Of a stretch of 64,000 bases of DNA, positions 32,633 through 40,600 are shown piece by piece. The DNA is taken from assembly GCF_042683405.1 (NCBI RefSeq), contig NZ_JBHUJS010000001.1, forward strand, positions 248,001-312,000. The letters run 5' to 3'. Below the pieces are notes generated by a model. The model searched no databases. It worked only from the letters and a program-made list of their open reading frames with translations, and was not told the origin of the DNA. The DNA is from Telluria sp042683405 (lineage in GTDB: Bacteria; Pseudomonadota; Gammaproteobacteria; Burkholderiales; Burkholderiaceae_D). The position numbers and the translations under genes are program-made. The stretch's first letter is position 1. Every line of letters starts with the position of its first letter.

Positions 32633-34426
32633 TCAGCGCTGTGCGGCCAGCGCGCCGCGCAGCGAGTTGCAGACCATGATCTCCGTGGCGGCGTCGAACT
32701 CCGCCCGCGTGATCACCCGTTCGACCGCATCGAAGGCCGGATCCCGCAGGATCGCGGCACGCATCACGCCGGGCAGCAGCCCGCATGACAGCGGCGGAGT
32801 GCACCAACGCCCGCCGACCTTGACGAACACGTTGCTGCGTCCACCCTCGGCCAGCTCGCCCTTTTCGTTGAAGAACACCATGTCGAACGCGCCATGCGCC
32901 TCCGCTTCGCGCCATGCGGCGTCATAGCGTTCGCGCACGGTCGATTTGTGGCGCAAGAACAGGTCGTCCGAGCGAACGGCCTGCTCCGCGACCAGGATGC
33001 GCACCGGTTGCGCGAGCGGGGCCAGCGGGGCCACCTGTACATCGAGCGTGCCGTCGGGTGCGAGCGCCAGTTTCATGCGCGCCGGGCCGCCTAGTGCCTG
33101 GCAGGCGTCGTCGAGCAGGCGGCGCGCCGCATCGCGGTCGAACGGGATGGCGAAATAGCGCGCTGACGCACTCATGCGGGCGAGGTGTTCTTCAACGTTG
33201 CGGCAACCGGCACCAGTCGCCTGCATGGTCTCGAACAGGCCGAATCCGGCCGGCATGCCGGTGAGGAAGCGCGCCTTGAGCTGGCATTCCGCGTATTCGC
33301 TGGCCGGTTCGCTGTCGTACACGATGCCGGCGCCGACACCCAGCTCACCGCGCCGCACGCCTTGTTCCGGCGGCGAGAGCGCCAGCGTGCGGATCGGCAC
33401 GGACAGGCAGAAGTCGCCCGTTTTTCCGGATGCTGCGGGCGGGTCGAACCAGCCGATCGCGCCGGTGTAGATGCCGCGCGGCGCTGTTTCCACTTCCGTG
33501 ATGATCTCCATGGTGCGCCGCTTGGGCGCACCGGTGATCGAACCGCACGGATAGATCGCATCGAAGATGTCGGCCAGCGTGGCCGATGCGCGCAGCCTGC
33601 CGCGCACGGTGGACGTCATCTGAAGCACGCTGCCGAAGCGCGTCACATCGAACAGCGCCGGCACCTGCACGCTGCCCGTCTCGCACACGCGCCCCAGGTC
33701 GTTGCGCAGCAGGTCCACGATCATCAGGTTCTCGGCGCGGTTCTTGGGATCCTGCGCCAGTGCCTGCGCGCGCCGCTGGTCCTCGGCGGCGTCTCCGCTG
33801 GCGGGAGCCGTGCCTTTCATCGGGCGCGTCATCAGCTCTCCGGCCGTGTGGCGCACGAACAGCTCGGGCGACAGCGACAGCACGCCGCTGCCATCGGGCA
33901 GCGCGATCAGGGCGCCATACGGGACCGGCTGGCGCTCGCGCAAGCGGGCGTACAGCGCGAACAGGCTGCCGTAGGCATCGAAGCGCAGCCGGTAGGTGTA
34001 GTTGACCTGGTACGTGTCGCCGGCGCGGATGTAGTCGCGGATCCGTTCGATGGCATCGGTAAATTGCGCCTCGTCGACGCTGGCCGCCACCGCCGCGACA
34101 CCAGACGGCGCCGTGCCTGCCCGTGCGTGGACCCATGCGCCCACTTCGTCCGTGCCGAGCCGGTCGCAGCGCTCGAACAGCAGCACGCGGGCCAGCGGGC
34201 CTTGCGCCGCGTGGGCAGGAATACCGTGCAGCGCGCAGCCGAGTTCATAGGTCAGCAGCGGTACGCCATACAGGCCGCTCTCGAGCGCCTGCTGCAGTTC
34301 TGCCAGGAGCAGGGGCCATTCGCCGGCAGTGTCCGCACGCAGTGTGCGCACGTGGCCGGTGAACAGGCGCGAGCCGTCCACGCTTCCGGCGTCGTCCAGC
34401 AGGGCAAAACATTCGACAGCGTGCAT
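32633..34426 (-). CDS. pabB-pabC: Fused aminodeoxychorismate synthase component I / aminodeoxychorismate lyase
   Basis: One chain carries both enzymes making p-aminobenzoate for folate. The first ~370 residues are the chorismate-binding domain (YQVNYTYRLRF, RPMKGTAPA, DLLRNDLGRVCETGSVQVP, MTSTVRGRL, CGSITGAPKRRTMEII). The last ~190 are a PLP-dependent branched-chain-aminotransferase-like lyase (FGLFETMQATG, KSTVRERYD, NEKGELAEGGRSNVFVKV). From the ATG at 34426 it has 597 residues; an ATG at 34474 with AGGA upstream would add 16 and overlap slmA. It follows slmA on the same strand by about 10 bp. Confidence 0.92.
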   Translation of the reverse strand: MHAVECFALLDDAGSVDGSRLFTGHVRTLRADTAGEWPLLLAELQQALESGLYGVPLLTYELGCALHGIPAHAAQGPLARVLLFERCDRLGTDEVGAWVHARAGTAPSGVAAVAASVDEAQFTDAIERIRDYIRAGDTYQVNYTYRLRFDAYGSLFALYARLRERQPVPYGALIALPDGSGVLSLSPELFVRHTAGELMTRPMKGTAPASGDAAEDQRRAQALAQDPKNRAENLMIVDLLRNDLGRVCETGSVQVPALFDVTRFGSVLQMTSTVRGRLRASATLADIFDAIYPCGSITGAPKRRTMEIITEVETAPRGIYTGAIGWFDPPAASGKTGDFCLSVPIRTLALSPPEQGVRRGELGVGAGIVYDSEPASEYAECQLKARFLTGMPAGFGLFETMQATGAGCRNVEEHLARMSASARYFAIPFDRDAARRLLDDACQALGGPARMKLALAPDGTLDVQVAPLAPLAQPVRILVAEQAVRSDDLFLRHKSTVRERYDAAWREAEAHGAFDMVFFNEKGELAEGGRSNVFVKVGGRWCTPPLSCGLLPGVMRAAILRDPAFDAVERVITRAEFDAATEIMVCNSLRGALAAQR

Positions 34427-34436
34427 CGAGAAAAGC

Positions 34437-35012
34437 TCAGGCAAGGAGGAGGGTGAGCTGGAGCGCTGCGCCATCCGTCGGGTCCTGCCTGAAGCCGCTC
34501 TTGGCGAAGCGGTGCCAGCGTCCCACCACGTAGCTGACCAGCATGCTGGCGCGGTGCGCGACTTCCGCCTCGGTGCCATGGCCTTGCGTTGCGGCGGTGC
34601 GCAGCGACTGCTTGAACGCCAGCTCCACCTTGTCGTAGAACTGGTTCATGCGCAGCTGCAGGCGTTCGTCCTCGCCCACCAGCGCGTCGCCGATCAGCAC
34701 GCGTGTCATGCCGGGATTATTGGCCGCGAAGGCGAGCAGCATCTGCAGCATGGCGTGCGCCTGCGCGACCCCGCGTTCCTCGCGCTCGGCGATCTGGTTG
34801 ACCAGGCCGAACACGCTCGATTCGATGAATTCGATCAGGCCCTCGTACATCTGCGCCTTGCTGGCGAAGTGGCGGTACAGCGCGGCCTCGGACACGGACA
34901 GGCGCGCGGCGAGTCCGGCCGTGGTGATCTTCTCGCCCTTCGGCTGCTCGAGCATCGTGGCCAGTGCCTGGAGGATTTGCAGCTTGCGCTGGCCTTGCTT
35001 CGTGCTGGGCAT
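34437..35012 (-). CDS. slmA: Nucleoid occlusion factor SlmA (TetR family)
   Basis: SlmA binds chromosomal sites and blocks FtsZ assembly over the nucleoid. The 191-residue protein has RKLQILQALATML, the TetR helix-turn-helix ITTAGLAARLSVSEAALYRHFASK, and SlmA-specific MYEGLIEFIESSVFGLVNQI. It is transcribed towards pabBC. A generic TetR regulator is the alternative, but the full-length match to SlmA is good. Confidence 0.9.
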   Translation of the reverse strand: MPSTKQGQRKLQILQALATMLEQPKGEKITTAGLAARLSVSEAALYRHFASKAQMYEGLIEFIESSVFGLVNQIAEREERGVAQAHAMLQMLLAFAANNPGMTRVLIGDALVGEDERLQLRMNQFYDKVELAFKQSLRTAATQGHGTEAEVAHRASMLVSYVVGRWHRFAKSGFRQDPTDGAALQLTLLLA

Positions 35013-35039
35013 GGGTTCGTGTGGTCGGATGGTTGAAGG

Positions 35040-35768
35040 TTAGCGCAGGCGGTGCAGGCACGCCGGCAGCTGCCGCACGGATTTTACTTTGACATCGACG
35101 TAGCCGGGGCGTTTTAGCGTCTTTGGCAGCCGCGCGCGTCCGATCGGGTCGCTCATGCGCAGGTATTGGGTGACCCAGACGGTGCGCATGCCAAGCTGGC
35201 GCGCACTGCGCAGGTTATCCAGCGTGTCCTCGACCAGGATGCAGCGGTCGGCCGACACGCCATGCCGGCGCAACAGGCGCCGCAGCATCAGCCGCGATGG
35301 TTTGGGCCGCAACTGGCGGTGCACGTGCATGTCCTCGATCGCGATGTGGTGCGTGAAGTGGCGGTGCAGGCGCAGGTAGCGCACCACTTCGGTGGAGTAG
35401 CGCGACGGTCCGTTGGTGAGCAGGATCTTGTCGCCGGGGAGGCGCCGCAGCAGTTTGGCCAGGCCGCGCTCGGCGCGCACCAGTTCGCGCAGCTCACCGA
35501 TGTCGTGCGTCTCGCGCAGGAAGTCCGCGGCCTTGACCTGATGGTGGCGGATCATGCCGAGCAGGGTGGCGCCGTAGCGTTTCCAGTAGCCCAGGCGCGC
35601 GGCGTCGATCGCCTCCTGCGTGGCGGGCGTGGTTCCGTTGCCCAGCACCCGTCCGATGTAGATGTTCATGTTGGCGCTGATCGCGGGGAAGATCGCGTGC
35701 GAGGCGTCGTGCAGTGTGTTGTCGAGGTCGAACAGCCACACCGGGGAACTCGTGGTCTTCTTCAGCAT
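35040..35768 (-). CDS. Pyrimidine 5'-nucleotidase (HAD superfamily)
   Basis: The 242-residue protein has HAD motif I WLFDLDNTLHD (nucleophile Asp14, Asp16), motif II ILLTNGPS, a Lys-containing KPSRLMLRRLL and motif III CILVEDTLDNLRSA. The cap region with MNIYIGRVLG and YWKRYGATLLGMIRHH is that of the SDT1/YjjG-like pyrimidine 5'-nucleotidase family. It would dephosphorylate UMP/CMP. The ATG at 35768 is used; a longer frame would add unconserved residues. slmA follows 28 bp downstream. Confidence 0.88.
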   Translation of the reverse strand: MLKKTTSSPVWLFDLDNTLHDASHAIFPAISANMNIYIGRVLGNGTTPATQEAIDAARLGYWKRYGATLLGMIRHHQVKAADFLRETHDIGELRELVRAERGLAKLLRRLPGDKILLTNGPSRYSTEVVRYLRLHRHFTHHIAIEDMHVHRQLRPKPSRLMLRRLLRRHGVSADRCILVEDTLDNLRSARQLGMRTVWVTQYLRMSDPIGRARLPKTLKRPGYVDVKVKSVRQLPACLHRLR

Positions 35769-35888
35769 AGTGGTCGGGACGTGGGGGAGCGGCGCGAACC
35801 ACATTATAGAGCGTGGGTGGTGCGCTGCCCGGCCCCAGCCGACCGGCCTGGCGGCGCGCGGCGCCACCAGGCCATGGGACGCGCGCGA

Positions 35889-36428
35889 TCAGCTGCGCGG
35901 AGGGAACTCGCCATCCAGGCAGATGATGTAGTTCATCGCCAGACAGGGCTGCATGTTGTTGTGCGGCTGGCTGTTGCCGCTCACGTTGAGGGCGACCGGT
36001 GACATCGGCGTATTCGGGGTCGGATTGAACAGGTTTACCGGCGTGGAACCGCCGCGACCGCCCACCGCGAACTCGCCCCACACCGCATTGTTCGGGTCGT
36101 TGGTCGAGCCCAGCTGGGAGGAGCCCATCGGAACGTGGGTGTGCATCGGCGTCTCCGTGGTCAGCAGCGTGACCGTCGCGCTGCCGATATCCTCGCCGAC
36201 CGAACGCGGAGTCAGGCCGGCCCCGTTGCCCTGTCCGATCGGCACCCGGCCGTTCAGGTTCGGCAAGGCAAAGTTGGTCTTGCCGTCGCCCCCGTACTGC
36301 GTGCCGAGGATCGAGAACAGCGCCGTGTTTTGCGAGATGGCCATCAGCTGGCCGCCGCACAACGCCCAGCCCTTCGGTGCGAAATTGCCGGCGAAAATCC
36401 GGATTTCGCCGATATAAGCGTCAGACAT
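35889..36428 (-). CDS. Phage tail-collar (Mdp-like) protein, third of trio
   Basis: The 179-residue protein starts with the tail-collar signature AYIGEIRIFAGNFAPKGWALC, GGQLMAISQNTALFSILGTQYGGDGKTNFALPNLNGRVPIGQG, and ends with GNSQPHNNMQPCLAMNYIICLDGEFPPRS. The same fold ends short tail fibres, but stand-alone proteins of this size (often annotated as microcystin-dependent MdpB-like) occur in many bacteria without a phage. Last gene of a three-gene minus-strand operon; AAGGAGAG precedes the ATG. Confidence 0.88.
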   Translation of the reverse strand: MSDAYIGEIRIFAGNFAPKGWALCGGQLMAISQNTALFSILGTQYGGDGKTNFALPNLNGRVPIGQGNGAGLTPRSVGEDIGSATVTLLTTETPMHTHVPMGSSQLGSTNDPNNAVWGEFAVGGRGGSTPVNLFNPTPNTPMSPVALNVSGNSQPHNNMQPCLAMNYIICLDGEFPPRS

Positions 36429-36437
36429 GTTCTCTCC

Positions 36438-36938
36438 TTAGTTCCGTGGCGGGTAAATGCCCTGGGTGGCGATGCAGAACGCCATCGCGAGGTAGGGCTG
36501 CATGTTCGGGTGCGGCTGGCTGCCACCGGCCGTCGCGATCGCGGCCGGGTTCATGGGCACGACCGTGGTTGGCGGGTTGTAGCACATGCTTTCCGCGCTG
36601 GCCCAGCTGCCTCCCGCGGTGTCCGGGCTGGAAGCGGTGGCCTCCGATGCGAACACCTGGTGCGCGTGCTGCGGCATCTCGTTGACGGTCAGGGTGTGGG
36701 TCTCTTCCCCCTGCATGGCGCCAAGCGGGATCGTGTTGCTGACGTGGATCGCCACGCGGCCGCGCAGGTCCGGCAGGGCAAACGTGGTCCGGCCGTCGCC
36801 CCCGTACACGTTGCCGAGCAGGGAGTACAGCGCCTGGTTCTGGTTGATCGGGAGCAGCTGGCCCTGGCAGGGAGCCCAGCCGCGCGGCACCCTGTTGAAC
36901 GGGTAGATCTTGATTTCACCGATAAATGGATCCGACAT
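36438..36938 (-). CDS. Phage tail-collar (Mdp-like) protein, second of trio
   Basis: The 166-residue protein matches its neighbours: PFIGEIKIYPFNRVPRGWAPC, the QNQALYSLLGNVYGGDGRTTFALPDLRGRVAIH block, TLTVNEMPQHAHQVF, and the end GSQPHPNMQPYLAMAFCIATQGIYPPRN. It is the most diverged of the three at the N-terminus (PFNRVPRGW instead of AGNFAPxGW). GGGGAG precedes the ATG; 9 bp separate it from the next gene. Confidence 0.88.
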   Translation of the reverse strand: MSDPFIGEIKIYPFNRVPRGWAPCQGQLLPINQNQALYSLLGNVYGGDGRTTFALPDLRGRVAIHVSNTIPLGAMQGEETHTLTVNEMPQHAHQVFASEATASSPDTAGGSWASAESMCYNPPTTVVPMNPAAIATAGGSQPHPNMQPYLAMAFCIATQGIYPPRN

Positions 36939-36950
36939 GCTTCGCTCCCC

Positions 36951-37451
36951 TCAGTTAAAGGACGGGTAGATCCCGTTCAGGCAGATGATGTAGGTGATCG
37001 CCAACGAAGGCATCATGTTCTCGTGCGGCTGGTTTCCGCCGACTGCCAGGAGCGAGTTCGTGTTCATCGCCACGTCCGGCGCGCTGCTGGAATAGGAGCT
37101 GTACGCCGACTTGGCCCAGAGATTGTTGGCCGGGCTGGCGAACTCCGCAGTGTTCGGGCTCGCGTTCGCGCCGTGCGTGTGGACCGGCATCTGGTTGGGC
37201 GTCAGCGTCACCGTTTCCGTCCCACCCTGTTCTCCTATCGGGTGCGCGGACGACATGTGCAAGGGCGCGCGGCCCTGCAGGTCGGGCAGGCCGAACGTGG
37301 ACATGCCGTCCCCGCCATAGGTGGTGCCAATCAGGGAAAACAACGCGTCGTTATCGGCAATCGAGAGTACCTGGCCATTGCACAGCGCCCAGCCCTGCGG
37401 CGCAAAATTTCCGGCGAACATTCGAATTTCGCCGAGATAGGCTTCTGACAT
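36951..37451 (-). CDS. Phage tail-collar (Mdp-like) protein, first of trio
   Basis: The 166-residue protein has EAYLGEIRMFAGNFAPQGWALC, NGQVLSIADNDALFSLIGTTYGGDGMSTFGLPDLQGRAPLH, TLTPNQMPVHTHGAN and the end MMPSLAITYIICLNGIYPSFN. AGGAGGA stands before the ATG, the strongest site of the three. The gene is divergent from the giant surface-protein gene, whose start is 214 bp away, so their promoters share that spacer. Confidence 0.88.
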   Translation of the reverse strand: MSEAYLGEIRMFAGNFAPQGWALCNGQVLSIADNDALFSLIGTTYGGDGMSTFGLPDLQGRAPLHMSSAHPIGEQGGTETVTLTPNQMPVHTHGANASPNTAEFASPANNLWAKSAYSSYSSSAPDVAMNTNSLLAVGGNQPHENMMPSLAITYIICLNGIYPSFN

Positions 37452-37665
37452 TTGCTTGTTCCTCCTCTTTCGTGGACGGTGCGCGCCGGTCGGCGAGCTG
37501 ATCGATTATTTCAGACATCCCCAGCCCGATATTCACCAAAAGTAACTATATCCAAAGAATTTTTTCCTATTGGTATTGATTTGCGACTGCTACAGGACTA
37601 ACGTAGCTGACTGTTGGTTGTCAGTGCATTCTTACTTTCCCCTTCCATCCTCTCCTACGGCGCCT

Positions 37666-40600
37666 ATGGACATCCAGATCTCGCAGCAGCCCGCTCAGCA
37701 AGTCGCTTTCGTCTTCAATAATGTCGAAAATTACGCCGAGCTCGTTGCGGCGTTCCACGCGGGCGTCGAAGTCCACGTCCTCGACGCTGCCCGGGACGGG
37801 CTTGCGCAGATGGCCGCCGTGCTGGCGGGGCGCAGCGGCATCGAAGCGCTGCATGTGATCGGCCACGGCGCGCGCGGCGCACTGGACATGGGCAGTGTCA
37901 CGCTGGGCAATGGCAACATTGCCGCCTACAGCGACGTGCTGGAAAGGATCGGCAGCGCGCTGGCTGCGGATGGCGACATCCTGCTGTACGGCTGCGACGT
38001 GGGCGCCGACGCCCAGGGCGCGCAGTTCGTGGGCCAGCTGGCGCGGGCGACCGGGGCGGACGTGGCCGCCTCCACCGGCCCGAGCGGCGGATGGCAGCGC
38101 GGCGGTGACTGGACGCTCGAATACCACGCCGGTGACGTGACGGCCGGCGGCACATTCGATGCCGCGGCCACCAGGAGCCTCGACACCCTGCTGGCATTGG
38201 CGGTCAAGGACGTCACCGACACCTCGCAGCGCTCGCCCGGCCTGTTCGTCCCCGGCTTTACCCTCACCTCCTCGGTAGCGGTCGTGGGCGATCCGGACCC
38301 GCTCGCGGATGGCATCTATATCGACTCAAGCGCGAGGAGCGCGAGCTTTACCATCTCCGCGGACGGGAGCTCGGTCGGCAGTTTCGACCTGAGGGGCATG
38401 ACCTTCCTGAAGCTGCTCGACAATTTCCCGCACTTCCAGATCGCGATCACCGGGTACAAGGCGGCCGGCGGCACTGCCACCGCGGTCATCGATTTCGCGA
38501 CGAATTCGTCGACGGCGACTGTTCCCGACGATTTCAGCGACATGACCGGCCTCATCCGCTTCGACGTCACCATCAATGTTCTTTCGACAGAAGCCGGGGG
38601 AGCATGGGACCTGACGCTCGACGCGTTCACGGTGGATAATGTGGCGGCCCCTCCGCCAAGTGCGGCCGACCTCAAGGCCACCAGCGACGCCGGCACCAGC
38701 AGCACCGACAACATCACCAGCGCCAATGCGATCGACTTTACCGGGACCGGCACGACTGGCGCGACGGTCGCGGTCTTCATCGACGTGAACGGCAACGGCG
38801 CCTACGACGCCGGGACCGATGTCCGCGGCACCGCCACGGTAGTGGGCGGCAGCTGGACCGTCACCGGCCTGTCCACCCTCGGCCTGAACGGCAGCTACCA
38901 GGTGTATGCCCAGCAAACCGCAAGCGGCGCCACCAGCCCCCTCAGCACGGCGCTGACGGTCACGTTCGACCACACGGCGCCCACCCTGGCGATCACCAGC
39001 AACAAGTCCGCGCTCAAGACGGGCGAGACGGCGACGATCACCTTCACCTTCAGCGAAGATCCGGGCGCCACCTTCGACGCGAGCGATATCGTCGTCAGCG
39101 GCGGTACGCTGAGCGCACTGACCACCACCGGCGCCGTGCGCACCGCCATTTTCACCCCTACCGGGGACACGAATGGCGGCACTGCCTCGATCACCGTTGC
39201 CGCCGGCAGGTTCACGGATGTCGCCGGCAACAATGGCGGCGCCGGGACCACGCCCAGCCTGGTCTTCGACACCAGGGCGCCGACGGTATCGGTAAGCAGC
39301 AGCTCCACCGCGCTCTTCGTGGGCCAGACCGCCACCATCACCTTCACGTTCAGCGAAGACCCGGGAGCGAGTTTCAGCTGGGACGGCAGCAACGGCGACC
39401 TGGTGGTCGCAGGGGGCACGCTGGGCGCCATCACCGGCACCGGCACTACGCGCACCGCCACCTTCACAGCCGATGGCAGCACCACCACGGCCAGCGTGCA
39501 GGTCAAGGCCAGCAGCTATACCGACGCGGCTGGGAACGCGGGCGGCGCCGCCAACTCACCCGCCATCACGGTCACGCTCGACAGCACGCCGCCGGCCGCG
39601 CCCTCCATGCCCGACCTGTCCAGCGCAAGCGACAGCGGAAGCTCGACCACCGACAACGTGACCGTGGACAGCACGCCGAGCTTCACGGGCACTGCCGAAG
39701 CGGGGGCGACCGTCAAGTTGTATGAGGGCGCCACACAGATCGGCAGCGGCACGGCGGACAGCGGCGGCAACTGGACCATCACCGCGGGCACGCTGGCAGA
39801 GGGAACGCACAGCATCACGGCGGTCGCCACCGACGCATCCGGCAATACCGGCGCAGCGTCGGCGGCGCTGAGCGTCACGATCGACAGCACGGCGCCGACG
39901 ATTGCCATCACCAGCAACAAGCCCGCCCTCAAGGCCGGCGAGAGCGCCATCGTCACCTTCACCTTCAGCGAGGACCCGGGCGCATCGTTCACCTGGGATG
40001 GCAGCGCGGGCGACGTGGTGGTCAGCGGCGGCACGCTATCGGCCATCAGCGGCACCGGTACGGTGCGCACCGCAACCTTCACCCCGGCAGCGAATGCGAA
40101 CGGCACGGCCAGCATCACGGTGGCCGCAGGTGCTTACGCGGATGCGGCGGGCAACAACGGCGGAGCGGGCGCAACACCGTCGCTCGTGTTCGACACGCTG
40201 CCGCCCACGCTCACCATCACCAGCAACATGTCCGCGCTCAAGGCCGGCGAGACCGCGCTCATCACGTTTACGTTCAGCGAAGACCCGGGCGCCACGTTCT
40301 ACTGGGACGGCAGTAGCGGCGACCTGTCCGTCAGCGGTGGTTCCCTGAGCGCGCTGTCCGGCACCGGCACCGTGCGCACCGCGGTCTTCACGCCCGAGGC
40401 GGACACCAACGTCGGCACAGCCAGCATCAGCGCCGACGCCGGCGCCTTCACGGACGCAGCGGGCAATGCAGGCGGCGCGGGCGCCTCGCCATCGCTGACC
40501 TTTGACACACTGACGCCCGCAGCGTCCTCCACACCAGACCTGGCCAGCGCGAGCGACAGCGGCGCCTCCGACAGCGACAACCTCACCGCGGGCACGACCC

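Noticed and set aside
35889..37451. Remnant of a prophage suggested by three tail-collar genes.
   Set aside because: No capsid, terminase, portal, integrase or lysis genes lie anywhere in the window, and the base composition looks like its neighbours. Stand-alone collar proteins are common in non-phage contexts.
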